Under the pieces are notes generated by a model. It ran no database searches. It had not been told where the DNA came from and saw only the letters and a program-made list of their open reading frames with translations. From contig USEC01000005.1 of NCBI GenBank assembly GCA_900553595.1, positions 1-64,000 of the forward strand: a stretch of DNA of 64,000 nucleotides. Direction: 5' to 3'. The position numbers and the translations under genes are program-made. The DNA comes from an uncultured Prevotella sp. Lineage in GTDB: Bacteria > Bacteroidota > Bacteroidia > Bacteroidales > Bacteroidaceae. This document shows positions 33,556 to 42,281 of the stretch, piece after piece. How positions within the stretch are numbered: position 1 is the first letter of the stretch; each line of letters begins with the position of its first letter.

Positions 33556-35457
33556 CTATTTCATAAGTCTCAGCCGCAGACTGTTGCACACGACGCTCAC
33601 GCTCGACATTGCCATGAGTGCACTTGCCCACATCGGTGTAATCTGGAAACCGATGCCGAAGATGTGCAACACACCTGCCGCCAAGGGAATACTAACGACA
33701 TTATAGGCGAAAGCCCAGAACAGATTCTGGCGTATCATGCCCACCGTGCGCTGCGAAAGAGCGCATGCTTCGGGAATACGTCTGAGGTCGTCGCCCACGA
33801 GAGTGAGCTGCGCCACATTCATGGCGACATCGGTTCCGCCGCCCATCGCCACACTGACATCGGCAAGAGCCAATGCCTGTGAGTCGTTTATACCGTCGCC
33901 CACCATCGCAACTATCTTGCCTTCATGTTGCAGACGGCGCACAATGTCCTCCTTGTCCTGCGGCAGACAGCGGCTTTTCCAGTGCCCGATGCCCGCTTTC
34001 GCAGCCCAGAACGCCGTCGCTTCATCATTGTCTCCGCTCATCATCCACACTTCTATGCCACGCTCTTTGAGCATCGTCACGGCCTCGGCAGCATGCGGTT
34101 TCAGCGTTTCGCGCTCTTCAAAGGGCAGCGACGAAGCCGACTTGAAATCGACATTCTTATTCGGTATGGTGAGAGTGCCGGTCTTATCTATCACGAGAGC
34201 GTTCACACGACAGAGCTGTTCTACAGCCGTTGCGTCCTTCACCAGAATGCCTTTTGTCGACGCCTTGCCTATGCCCACCATGAGAGCAGTGGGTGTTGCG
34301 AGTCCCATGGCACACGGACAGGCTATCACCAGCACCGAGATTGCCGCGAGAACAGCATCGGGCAACACCGCCATGCCGCCCGCAACGAGCCACACGGCAA
34401 GCGTGAGCAGTGACAAGAGAAGCACACACGGCACGAACACGAGAGCCACCTTATCGACAAACCGCTGCACGGGAGCCTTCGAACCCTGCGCCTGTTGCAC
34501 CATGCGTATGATGCCTGAGAGCACCGTCTGCTGCCCCACCTGCCCGGCACGGAAGCGCAATGTGCCTTCGGTCACGATGGTTCCGGCGAGCACTTTCGCC
34601 CCCTTCCGCTTGCCTACAGGCACAGGTTCGCCCGAAATCATGGCTTCGTCCACATAGGCTTCGCCATCGGTCACAATGCCATCGACGGGAACTTTCTCCC
34701 CACAGCGCACTTCAACGGTGTCGCCGACAGCCACCGCCGCCAACGGGACATCATTCACTTCGCTGCCACTCACCACATGAGCCACCTTCGGAACAAGCCC
34801 CATGAGCGAGCGTATGGCAGCCGCTGTCGATTTACGGGCGCGTTCCTCGATGCAACGCCCGGTGAGAACGAAGGTGATTATCATCACCGACGCATCATAA
34901 TATGTGTGCCACTCAATGCCACGCGCACCCCAGAACGCATCGCCCCAGAATGTGTTGAACACACTGAAAAGGAACGATACGCCCGTACTCATGGCTACAA
35001 GCGTGTCCATATTGGCCGAACCGTGAAGCAACTGGCGCACGGCATTGATGTAAAACGAGCGTCCGCAATATGCAATGTTGAGCAATGCGGCAATGAGCAT
35101 GAGCTGATTGGCAGCAGAAGTACTGACAGTTCCTGTCCAACGCATCGACACCGAGATCACGAAAAGGGCGAAAAACCACGACAGGAGGGTGTGTCTGAGC
35201 AGCAGACGGTAGTTGTTGCGCTCAATGGCATCCACGCTTTTAGCGTCGTCGATGATGAGTTCGTAGCCCATAGCGTCTATTTCGCGCTTCATATCAGCCA
35301 CGCTTATCGTCTTTTCATCATACTCCACAACGGCAGAGCGACCCGGCAGCGACACCGCCACCGACTCCACGCCCTGCAATGAGCGCAGCTTACGCTCCAC
35401 ATTGGCACTGCATCCGGCACATGCCATACCCAGAACGGGCAATGTTTTCTTTTCCAT
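33556..35457 (-). CDS. copA: Copper-type P1B ATPase with reduced N domain
   Basis: This 633-residue heavy-metal export ATPase has an N-terminal HMA domain (CxxC at Cys13/Cys16) and about eight membrane helices. The CPC metal site lies at 380-382, SGEP in the actuator domain at 275-278, the phosphorylation site DKTGTLT at 424-430, SGDN at 474-477 and GDGIND at 520-525. Only about 43 residues separate DKTGTLT from SGDN, against about 150 in ordinary CopA. The nucleotide-binding domain with its HP motif is therefore almost absent. The frame is open and all other motifs are intact, so this looks like a genuine compact form. The CPC motif suggests Cu(I). A TAACTTTG box lies 6 bases before the ATG. 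Confidence 0.9.
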   Translation of the reverse strand: MEKKTLPVLGMACAGCSANVERKLRSLQGVESVAVSLPGRSAVVEYDEKTISVADMKREIDAMGYELIIDDAKSVDAIERNNYRLLLRHTLLSWFFALFVISVSMRWTGTVSTSAANQLMLIAALLNIAYCGRSFYINAVRQLLHGSANMDTLVAMSTGVSFLFSVFNTFWGDAFWGARGIEWHTYYDASVMIITFVLTGRCIEERARKSTAAAIRSLMGLVPKVAHVVSGSEVNDVPLAAVAVGDTVEVRCGEKVPVDGIVTDGEAYVDEAMISGEPVPVGKRKGAKVLAGTIVTEGTLRFRAGQVGQQTVLSGIIRMVQQAQGSKAPVQRFVDKVALVFVPCVLLLSLLTLAVWLVAGGMAVLPDAVLAAISVLVIACPCAMGLATPTALMVGIGKASTKGILVKDATAVEQLCRVNALVIDKTGTLTIPNKNVDFKSASSLPFEERETLKPHAAEAVTMLKERGIEVWMMSGDNDEATAFWAAKAGIGHWKSRCLPQDKEDIVRRLQHEGKIVAMVGDGINDSQALALADVSVAMGGGTDVAMNVAQLTLVGDDLRRIPEACALSQRTVGMIRQNLFWAFAYNVVSIPLAAGVLHIFGIGFQITPMWASALMAMSSVSVVCNSLRLRLMK

Positions 35458-35462
35458 AAATG

Positions 35463-35470
35463 CAAAGTTA
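35463..35470 (-). promoter_or_regulatory. -7 box of the copper ATPase gene
   Basis: TAACTTTG on the minus strand ends 5 bases before the ATG, implying a very short or absent leader. Confidence 0.6.
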
Positions 35471-35573
35471 CGCTTTTTCTTCCGTCAGCACTTTACACAA
35501 TTATGGAAAAAAGTTACGGACCATAAAAATTCAGAAAGCTCTGAATTACGAAAAAAACAAAAAGCCGGGAATC

Positions 35574-35653
35574 CATGAACCAACAATCTGCCGACTGCAA
35601 CGCAACCTGCCACCGACGCCGTAAAAACACGGCTTGCCTCATAAGTTCCCGAC
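35574..35653 (-). terminator. Terminator region of pyrD
   Basis: On the minus strand GTCGGGAAC...ATTCCCGGC closes a long hairpin (about 80 bases) followed by TTTTTG. It lies 20 bases after the pyrD stop. Confidence 0.65.
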
Positions 35654-35672
35654 TTTTCCAGTCTATTCAATC

Positions 35673-36584
35673 CTAATCCTCCAGCGCACCTATTATCTCG
35701 TTCACCGAAGCACAACCATGACGGTCGAGCCAGTCGTTGATTCCGTCGCGCACCTTGATGGTGACAGCCGGATCGAGGAAGTTTGCCGTACCTATTTCTA
35801 TAGCCGTTGCGCCGGCCATGAGGAATTCTATTGCGTCCTCGGCAGTGCTAATGCCGCCCAGGCCCACAACAGGAATCTTCACTGCCTTAGCCACCTGCCA
35901 CACCATACGCAGTGCCACCGGCTTCACAGCGGGGCCGCTGAGTCCACCAGTGGAAATGCTCAGCACGGGGCGGCGGCGTTCGATGTCGATTGCCATACCC
36001 ATAAGAGTGTTTATGAGCGACACGCTGTCGGCTCCCTCAGCCTCCACTGCTTTGGCAATTTCTGCCACATCGGTGACATTGGGCGACAGCTTCACGATGA
36101 TGGGTTTATGGTAACGCTGGCGCACGGCACGCACCACACTTGCCGCTCCCGAAGTGGTAACACCAAACGCCATACCACCCTGTTTCACGTTGGGGCAGCT
36201 TATATTAAGCTCGATTGCAGGGATATTGTCAAGCGCATCGATGCGTGCAGCACACTCGGCATAGTCGTCCGGCGACGAACCGCTCACGTTTACAATCATA
36301 TTGGTGTCTATATCCTTTATCTGCGGATATATGTTACGGCAGAAATAGTCCACGCCCTTGTTCTGCAATCCCACACAGTTGAGCATTCCCTGTGCCGTCT
36401 CCGCCATACGCGGATAGTCGTTTCCTTCGCGCGGATTGAGCGTAGTGCCCTTGACAATGATGCCGCCTATGCCGTCGAGCGGCACAAAGTCGGCAAATTC
36501 CAAACCGTAACCGAACGTTCCCGAAGCGGTCATCACGGGGTTCTTGAGTTTCAACCCGCCTATCTTTACACTTAAATCTGCCAT
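35673..36584 (-). CDS. pyrD: Dihydroorotate dehydrogenase (class 1B catalytic subunit)
   Basis: This 303-residue FMN enzyme oxidises dihydroorotate to orotate in pyrimidine synthesis. Motifs are MTASGTFGYGLEF near the N-terminus, NVSGSSPDDYAE, ELNISCPNVKQGGMAFG (active-site Cys) and KLSPNVTDVAEIAKA. FMN-binding segments VGLGGISTAEDAIEFLMAGA and TAIEIGTANFLDP complete the set. The 1B class uses NAD via PyrK, encoded just upstream. The ATG at 36584 lies inside the end of pyrK (13-base overlap), so the two are translated together. Confidence 0.95.
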   Translation of the reverse strand: MADLSVKIGGLKLKNPVMTASGTFGYGLEFADFVPLDGIGGIIVKGTTLNPREGNDYPRMAETAQGMLNCVGLQNKGVDYFCRNIYPQIKDIDTNMIVNVSGSSPDDYAECAARIDALDNIPAIELNISCPNVKQGGMAFGVTTSGAASVVRAVRQRYHKPIIVKLSPNVTDVAEIAKAVEAEGADSVSLINTLMGMAIDIERRRPVLSISTGGLSGPAVKPVALRMVWQVAKAVKIPVVGLGGISTAEDAIEFLMAGATAIEIGTANFLDPAVTIKVRDGINDWLDRHGCASVNEIIGALED

Positions 36585-37348
36585 GACAATTTCTTTATAT
36601 TCATTACCGGACCGTCTTTGCACACACACTTATTGCCTTCCACTGTCTTCTCAACACAGCACAGACAGGCGCCGACGCCGCACGCCATCTTGTTCTCCAG
36701 CGACACTTCGCACTCTATGTCGTTCTTGTAGGCGTAGCGTGCCACTGCCATCATCATAGGCTTCGGGCCGCAGGTGGAGATGAGGTCGAAGTTCTCCGAG
36801 GCCAGCACCGAGTGGTTTGTCACAAAGCCTTTCTCTCCTTCCGAGCCGTCCTCGGTGGTGATGAGCACGCGACCCACTTCTTCGAAGAGCGGTTTCTCAA
36901 GCACATCCTTCGCCGTGCGTGCTCCGAGCAGGAAGGTGGGCTGCATTCCCATCGCCTTGATTTTCCTACCGAGATAGAGCAACGGAGCCACGCCCACGCC
37001 GCCACCTACGAGCAACACCTTGGCACCGGGCTTCTCCGGGAGTGTAAACGAGTTGCCGAGCGGCAGCACACAGTTGAGCGTGTCGCCGCTGCGCAGCTGT
37101 TGCAGCCTACGGGTGCCGTCGCCTACGGCAGCCACAAGAAGCCAAAGTTCATTGCGCTCATAATCCACATTGTTGATGGAAATGGGACGGCGCAGGAAGG
37201 TGGATGGCGAGTCGTCCACGCGCACTTCCACGAACTGTCCCGGAAGCATTTCCGGCAGAGGCTCGCTATGTGTGAGCTTTATGAGCACATGCTTGTCGCT
37301 CAAAGCTTCTACGGAATTGACCTTAAGGTCGAGAATGTATTTTTTCAT
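36572..37348 (-). CDS. pyrK: Dihydroorotate dehydrogenase electron-transfer subunit
   Basis: This 258-residue partner of PyrD carries FAD and a 2Fe-2S cluster and passes electrons to NAD. FAD-binding RRPISINNVD and the NAD-binding VLLVGGGVGVAPLLYLG are present. The cluster Cys set lies in CGVGACLCCVEKTVEGNKCVC near the C-terminus. All are at the expected places for the ferredoxin-reductase-like family. It overlaps pyrD by 13 bases. Sequence upstream to 37712 shows no clean promoter. Confidence 0.95.
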   Translation of the reverse strand: MKKYILDLKVNSVEALSDKHVLIKLTHSEPLPEMLPGQFVEVRVDDSPSTFLRRPISINNVDYERNELWLLVAAVGDGTRRLQQLRSGDTLNCVLPLGNSFTLPEKPGAKVLLVGGGVGVAPLLYLGRKIKAMGMQPTFLLGARTAKDVLEKPLFEEVGRVLITTEDGSEGEKGFVTNHSVLASENFDLISTCGPKPMMMAVARYAYKNDIECEVSLENKMACGVGACLCCVEKTVEGNKCVCKDGPVMNIKKLSWQI

Positions 37349-37697
37349 TTATTGTCTTATTTAAGTTCCGCATGCCTCCGCCATGCTTCCGGCCGACCGG
37401 CTGACTGGCAGCGGGGAGGTTTGCCCTTACCGTCAATCCTGCTTACACACCTATCCAAGCAGAACCCACGCCTCCGCCTGTCGTCCATGCGTTTGCCGAA
37501 GCAAGCCCGAAGACTTGCGAAACCTCAGTTATGTTATTGCTTTTATGCGTCTGTACGCACTGGTTTCCAAATGCGAAGTTACTCATTTTTGCGCAAAGAA
37601 AAGCCGAAAATTATAAATATATATCAAAAAACGCACTCCTGACACCTTTTCGCCGACAAAACGCGCATCGCTCCTTTGTCACATTATAATAATGTTG
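37349..37697. other. Divergent intergenic region upstream of pyrK
   Basis: No gene is supported in these 349 bases. A degenerate TAACTTCG on the minus strand (about 37577) may be the pyrK promoter. The part next to the His-rich protein gene is AT-rich. Confidence 0.35.
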
Positions 37698-37705
37698 TAA
37701 ATTTG
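37679..37705 (+). promoter_or_regulatory. Promoter of the His-rich small protein gene
   Basis: TTTG, 19 bases, TAAATTTG (37698-37705) is an exact consensus match. It ends 7 bases before the first ATG. Confidence 0.7.
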
Positions 37706-37712
37706 CACTGCA

Positions 37713-38132
37713 ATGACTTTCCATACTATGCACACGACGAAACGACAATGGATAAGAATTATTCTGCTTGCAGTGCTCACCATTCTGTGCTGCAACAGCA
37801 GCGTGCTTGCCGCCGACACCACGCACTATGCGGATGCCGACAGGCATGAAAGCCACAGCCATGTCGCCGCGCCTGACACGGGGAAAGACAATGCCACCGT
37901 TGCCACGCTGCACGAGACGGCACGCGTATGCAGTCAGGCACCAACGCGCAACACCTCGGTTTCAAAGCCGTCGCCCACACAGAGGGTACACTTCAGAAAC
38001 CAGAATCTCTTCCATCTTCAAAAGATATGCTTCGCAGGCTATCGCGGTTCAGGCAGCATTCTGTCGCGCCCGATAATGCCTTTGCCGCCGTGTGACTACT
38101 ATGTCTTCACACTAAGGCGTCTTTTGTGTTAG
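37713..38132 (+). CDS. Small secreted protein with His-rich segment, unknown function
   Basis: This 139-residue protein has a signal peptide (RIILLAVLTILCC...SSVLA) cleaved near residue 34. The mature N-terminus is rich in His, Asp and Glu (DTTHYADADRHESHSH), suggesting metal binding. The C-terminus ends in Tyr/Arg/Leu (CDYYVFTLRRLLC). This type of small exported protein is seen in Bacteroidales, sometimes near metal transporters; that is family recollection only. The first ATG lies so close to the promoter that translation may start at 37728 instead. Confidence that it is real rests on the exact promoter and signal peptide. Confidence 0.6.
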   Translation: MTFHTMHTTKRQWIRIILLAVLTILCCNSSVLAADTTHYADADRHESHSHVAAPDTGKDNATVATLHETARVCSQAPTRNTSVSKPSPTQRVHFRNQNLFHLQKICFAGYRGSGSILSRPIMPLPPCDYYVFTLRRLLC

Positions 38133-38238
38133 CTATTTAGGGGCGCAGGTGTATCGCCTCTTGCGCCAACCTGCTCATTATCAGCACCCCTACATAAATA
38201 AAAAAAACAACAGCTAACAACAAAAGAACAAACAAATC

Positions 38239-38637
38239 ATGGCAAATTTAAACAATTTGGCAATGGGAAACAGCATTGCCAACGATTCCCGTATATCAAC
38301 AAAAGCATCGTTCTTCAACCTCTGCAAGAAGCATTTCTACGCTCCCACACAGAGTCCTGTCAAGGCGCAGAAGAAGGAGTACTCGCCCACTGACGGCGTA
38401 AAACTCGAAAATGCACTCAACTGCAAGAGTCCCAAGGAGCGTGCGGCACACATCGCAGCACTCGATGCTATGAACGAGGTGAACCTCGGCAACTACCTGC
38501 TTGAAATGTGCTACTCGGACGACCGCCAGTTCTGCGCCCTGCAACTCAACCAGTTCAAGCAGCTGCGCTACGAGCCTGTGACCCCCGTATGCACCTTCGA
38601 GGGCGAGGAGGCACGGACAGTTGTCGAGGCATTGTAG
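38239..38637 (+). CDS. Hypothetical protein of 132 residues
   Basis: No family is recognised. The protein is soluble, without signal peptide, with a basic N-terminal third (CKKHFYAP) and a helical C-terminal part (DAMNEVNLGNYLLEMCYSDDRQF and LQLNQFKQLRYEP). Third-position GC and codon use resemble neighbouring real genes. It lies in the ~650-base gap between the His-rich protein gene and ferritin, in the same orientation. No clear promoter was found; the preceding AT-rich stretch holds an imperfect hairpin (GTTAGCT...AGCTAAC). Confidence 0.6.
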   Translation: MANLNNLAMGNSIANDSRISTKASFFNLCKKHFYAPTQSPVKAQKKEYSPTDGVKLENALNCKSPKERAAHIAALDAMNEVNLGNYLLEMCYSDDRQFCALQLNQFKQLRYEPVTPVCTFEGEEARTVVEAL

Positions 38638-38746
38638 ATGCGCCGCCGGGCATTCGCCTGAGTAAAAACCGGAGGAACAGCTGAACGTAAAAGCGTTTTT
38701 AACAAACACTTAACATTCAACATTGCGCAATGCGAAGAATAATACC

Positions 38747-38754
38747 TACATTTG
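38747..38754 (+). promoter_or_regulatory. -7 box of the ferritin gene
   Basis: TACATTTG lies 36 bases before the ATG at 38791. Confidence 0.55.
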
Positions 38755-38790
38755 CATTGCAATTTTAACGACAACTTAAAACGAAAAATT

Positions 38791-39312
38791 ATGTTGAACA
38801 AAAAAGTAGAAGAGGCTCTCAACGCCCAAATCAATGCCGAGATGTGGTCGGCATACCTGTATCTTTCAATGGCAGCCTACGCTCATGCCAACGGCAATCC
38901 GGGCATAGGACACTGGTTTGAAGTGCAGTTCCAGGAGGAGCAGGACCATGCACGCATATTCTTCAACTACATCATCCAGCGCGGCGGACGCGTGGAGCTG
39001 AAGCCTATCGAGGGTGTTCCCACGACATGGGAGTCGCCACTCACCGTGTTTGAAGCCACTCTGGCACACGAGCAGAAGGTGACACAGCTCATCAACTCGC
39101 TCTTCGCACTCACCACGGCAGAGAACGATTACGCCACACAGAGCATGCTCAAGTGGTTCATCGACGAGCAGGTGGAGGAAGAGGAGAACGCCAAGAACAT
39201 CATCGACAACCTCCGTATGATCAAAGACAACGGCTACGGACTCTACATGCTCGACAAGGAACTCGGCGCACGCACCTACACACAGGCTGCACCGCTTGCC
39301 GCAAAAGCATAA
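38791..39312 (+). CDS. ftnA: Non-heme ferritin
   Basis: This 173-residue iron-storage protein forms a 24-subunit cage and oxidises Fe(II). Ferroxidase ligands are visible in NAEMWSAYLYLSMAAYAH (Glu), FQEEQDHARIFFNYI (Glu, His), and later in VTQLINSLFAL with FIDEQVEEEENA (Glu, Gln). The length is standard. It belongs to the FtnA rather than the heme-bacterioferritin type, since no conserved heme Met pattern is seen. The longest frame starts 39 bases earlier, overlapping the promoter; homology starts at MLNKKVEEALNAQ. Confidence 0.95.
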   Translation: MLNKKVEEALNAQINAEMWSAYLYLSMAAYAHANGNPGIGHWFEVQFQEEQDHARIFFNYIIQRGGRVELKPIEGVPTTWESPLTVFEATLAHEQKVTQLINSLFALTTAENDYATQSMLKWFIDEQVEEEENAKNIIDNLRMIKDNGYGLYMLDKELGARTYTQAAPLAAKA

Positions 39313-39773
39313 AGAACGCCCTCGCCGCACACCGCCCGAAGACTACATGACGTGCGGATGCCTACCGCGAGGGAAACCGTAACACGCAACGATGCCGGCA
39401 GAAGGCATCGCAAGAGGGTGTGCATTCAGTGCCTCCACGCAGGGAGACACGGGGTGCACACCTTTTTTTTTCGCCATCGCCGCACAGCAAAGACTCCCCC
39501 AATACAGCCAAGGAAACAAACACGACCCTCCTGTTCTTACCTATCGGCAATGCTTTTTCACATTCCGCATTCAGTCCGGACAGTGGCGAATATACGACAA
39601 GCCACGCTGCCGCACGGTAAAAATATTTGACACCCGGCATTCCCGTTACAGAGTTTCCTCCAGACGGAGCGACCGCCTTTTCATGCCTTTTCAGCACCTT
39701 ATTATATATAAAGGGCATGCTTTTCCAGCGTTTTCCTGCCGTTTTCCGCTCAAAACACACGCATTCCGCATCG
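39313..39773. other. Non-coding region after ferritin
   Basis: No gene is supported. The antisense frame at 39362-39913 runs through the repeat element and has no family resemblance. The region continues past the repeat to the candidate RNA at 40112. Confidence 0.4.
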
Positions 39774-39838
39774 CAGGCAAGGCTTGTCTGAAGTGCAAAC
39801 AAGGCTTGTTTGAAGTGCAACCAAGGCTTGTTTGCAAC
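39774..39838. repeat. Palindromic repeat element, copy 5 (three units)
   Basis: Three units of AAACAAGGCTTGTTTG type are spaced about 21 bases apart, the shortest copy in the window. It lies in the long gap between ferritin and aroC. Confidence 0.8.
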
Positions 39839-40111
39839 ACGACGGTATTGCATTCGAAAGCCATTCTGCACAACTTCGCGCATAAGCCACTGCAACACAA
39901 GCGGTTGCGCCAAATGCCCTGATTTTGCAAAAAATCACTCCATTCCCCGCTTTTTTCACGCAACCGCCATTCTCGGCGATTAGGATTTGAAGACAGCGAT
40001 ACAAATATAGCACACATTTATCCCTCTCTCCGAAAGACGGAGAAAACGGAAACGGAAACAAAGCGGAAGCCCAAAGTTTTGAAAACACATTGTGGAGGGA
40101 ACGGCATATAC

Positions 40112-40212
40112 AAAAAAATTGAGGGCAGTCAATAAACTACCCTCAACCAACACAAAAACTAAACTAGACTTAACTAAGCTAACTAAAGACTTTCACAAGC
40201 CTCTTGTTATCG
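40112..40212 (-). ncRNA. Candidate small RNA downstream of aroC
   Basis: A TTG-N20-TATATTTG promoter (40217-40247) drives about 100 bases with no ORF. The stretch has a 5' hairpin (ACAAG-AGG-CTTGT) and a repetitive centre of TAGTTAG-like heptamers. It ends in the hairpin TTGAGGG...CCCTCAA followed by seven T. It could alternatively be the distal terminator of aroC, but the intervening promoter favours an independent RNA. Confidence 0.45.
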
Positions 40213-40216
40213 TGTG

Positions 40217-40247
40217 CAAATATATAGAATATTTCCGATTCAGACAA
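40217..40247 (-). promoter_or_regulatory. Promoter of the candidate small RNA
   Basis: On the minus strand TTG (40245-40247), 20 bases, TATATTTG (40217-40224). Confidence 0.65.
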
Positions 40248-40298
40248 GTGTTTTTGCAAATATTTTTATAAAAAGTGGCAAAAAGACGAGAATATTCG

Positions 40299-41381
40299 TT
40301 AAAACGGATACTTTATGCTTGAATTTACAAGAACATTATCTAATATTGTCATGGCTGCCATAGCTTCAACTATGGGTACGGCGCGTGGCAAAACACACGG
40401 GTCGTGCCGCCCATGAGGGTGTACAAGGGCAGCATTTCCCGCCAAATCCACCGTCTGCTGCTCACGCAAAAGCGTGGCAACGGGCTTGAAAGCCACCCGG
40501 AAATATATGTTTTCGCCGTTGCTTATGCCTCCCTGTATGCCTCCGCTGTGGTTTGTCGCCGTGGCAATATGTCCGTGGTCGGCGCAGAAAGCGTCGTTCT
40601 GCCGACTTCCATGCGACGCCACACAACCGAAGCCCTCGCCATACTCGAAACCCTTTGCGGCATTGATGCCGAGCATAGCTGCACCGAGCTGGGCGTGGAG
40701 CTTGCCGAATTCGGGTTCGCCCAAACCTGCCGGACAGCCCTTTATCACGCACGTTATGATGCCGCCCACGGTGTCGCCCGCAACCTTCACGTCGTCGATG
40801 AGCCGCTCCATGAGCACCGCCTTCTGCGCATCGGGGCAGCGCACGACGTTACGCTCGGCTTCATCAAGGTCGTAATGCGTGTAGTCGTGCTCCAGAGCGA
40901 TGCCGCCCACCTGCGAGGTGTAGGCATGAACGCTCACGCCCATACGCTTCAGTGCGAGCTTGGCAAGTGCGCCTCCCACACAACGGCTAATGGTGATGCG
41001 TGCCGAGGAGCGTCCACCTCCACGATGGTCGCGCACACCATACTTTTCATAATAGGTGTAGTCGGCATGGGAAGGACGGAACACATTGCGCAGATTGTCG
41101 TAGTCGGCGGAGTGATGGTCGCTGTTATGCACCACGAAACCTATGGGGCAGCCCGTCGATTTGCCCTCGAACACGCCGCTGAGAAGTTCCACACGGTCGG
41201 CTTCGTTGCGTCCTGTCGTGATGTGACTCTGCCCCGGCCGGCGGCGGTTGAGTTCCGACTGTATGAAATCCATGTCGATGTCGATGCCCGGAGGCATGCC
41301 GTCCACCACTCCGCCGATGCACGGTCCGTGGCTTTCGCCAAACGTGGTGAGCGTGAAAAGAGTGCCGAATGTGTTGCGCAT
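40299..41381 (-). CDS. aroC: Chorismate synthase
   Basis: AroC makes chorismate from EPSP using reduced FMN. The 360-residue protein starts MRNTFGTLFTLTTFGESHGP, the family signature. It also has RPGQSHITTGRNE, RPSHADYTYYEKYGVRDHRG and RSSARITISRCVGGALAKL. The longest frame starts 63 bases upstream; homology begins at 41381. It feeds chorismate to the Phe operon far upstream, but is not linked to it. A terminator-like hairpin of the SlyD gene lies just upstream. Confidence 0.96.
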   Translation of the reverse strand: MRNTFGTLFTLTTFGESHGPCIGGVVDGMPPGIDIDMDFIQSELNRRRPGQSHITTGRNEADRVELLSGVFEGKSTGCPIGFVVHNSDHHSADYDNLRNVFRPSHADYTYYEKYGVRDHRGGGRSSARITISRCVGGALAKLALKRMGVSVHAYTSQVGGIALEHDYTHYDLDEAERNVVRCPDAQKAVLMERLIDDVKVAGDTVGGIITCVIKGCPAGLGEPEFGKLHAQLGAAMLGINAAKGFEYGEGFGCVASHGSRQNDAFCADHGHIATATNHSGGIQGGISNGENIYFRVAFKPVATLLREQQTVDLAGNAALVHPHGRHDPCVLPRAVPIVEAMAAMTILDNVLVNSSIKYPF

Positions 41382-41423
41382 ATAGCTTTCAGAAATTAAG
41401 AAGTTAGGGAAAAGGAATGAAGA

Positions 41424-41518
41424 AGACAGAAAGTCAGAAGTCAAGCCATTCGCTTCTCCGTCCCAAATCCATATAAGGAGCAGGACATTAGGCTTGAGTT
41501 CTGACTTCCTGACTGTCT
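41424..41518 (-). terminator. Terminator-like hairpin after the SlyD gene
   Basis: The arms AAGTCAGAAGTCAAGCC and GGCTTGAGTTCTGACTTCCT pair imperfectly across about 45 bases. The same arm sequence occurs in the hairpin at 45666-45743. Confidence 0.55.
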
Positions 41519-41531
41519 GACCTCCGACTGA

Positions 41532-42119
41532 TTAATGCTTGCAGTGTCCGCAGTCGCAAGACTCGCCTTCGTGGTGATGTCCGCATCCGCCGCTGCAACT
41601 CTCGCATCCGCCGCCACAGCCGTGACCGCTCATCTGGCTCACGAAAGCCTGCATCTCCTCCTTGGTGGCCTCACGGTTCTCAATCACCTTGCCCACGAAA
41701 TTGAGCGTTTTGCCTGCCAAAGGCGAGTTGAGGTCGATGCGGACCTTGTCGGAAGTGATGTCGAGCACGATGCCCATGAAGAAGTTTCCGTCCTCGTTCT
41801 GCAACGGAACACGTGCGCCTTTGAACACCACTTCGTTGTCAAACTTGCCGTCTATCTCGAAAACGCTCTTGTCAAGGCTTATCACACGCTTCTCGTCGTA
41901 GTCGCCGAAAGCAAGTTCCTTGGGCAGTTCAAAGTTGAAGTCGGCACCCTGTTCCAGCACCTCGACAGCCATTTCAAAGCCGTCGAGAGCCACGCCGAAG
42001 CCGGTGATGAACTGGAAGGGACGGTCGTTTGAAGTCTCTTCCACCAATTCTTTCTTATCATCGGCAATGGCATACAGTTTGTAAGACACTGAGATGAACT
42101 TGTTTTTCTTTGTTTCCAT
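41532..42119 (-). CDS. slyD: FKBP-type peptidyl-prolyl isomerase, SlyD-like
   Basis: This 195-residue cytoplasmic isomerase/chaperone has the two-domain SlyD layout. An FKBP core starts FISVSYKLYAIADDKKELVEE. The IF chaperone domain includes ELAFGDYDEKRVISLDKSVF and the core returns at LNSPLAGKTLNFVGKVIEN. The tail from about residue 165 is rich in Cys, His and Gly (GCGGGCESCSGGCGHHH), a metal-binding extension typical of SlyD that binds Ni or Zn. The start at 42119 is the first Met with homology. The symbol is by family. Confidence 0.92.
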   Translation of the reverse strand: METKKNKFISVSYKLYAIADDKKELVEETSNDRPFQFITGFGVALDGFEMAVEVLEQGADFNFELPKELAFGDYDEKRVISLDKSVFEIDGKFDNEVVFKGARVPLQNEDGNFFMGIVLDITSDKVRIDLNSPLAGKTLNFVGKVIENREATKEEMQAFVSQMSGHGCGGGCESCSGGCGHHHEGESCDCGHCKH

Positions 42120-42241
42120 TCTTTTATATGTATTTTGTTTTAATGTTTCGCATATATGGATGCAAGGAGATTCTATCACCTAATTAAATACAAAGTTACG
42201 ACATTTTTTTATGAATAAGCCTTACTTATAGGTTTTTATGC

Positions 42242-42249
42242 TATCTTTG
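42242..42249 (+). promoter_or_regulatory. -7 box of the subtilisin gene
   Basis: TATCTTTG lies 33 bases before the ATG at 42282. Confidence 0.55.
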
Positions 42250-42281
42250 CGCTTCGAAAACAATTATCAAATAAAAAACAA

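Noticed and set aside
37560..37600. pyrK promoter (TAACTTCG)
   Set aside because: The -7 box has a mismatch in the key TTTG part and no TTG box at the right distance.
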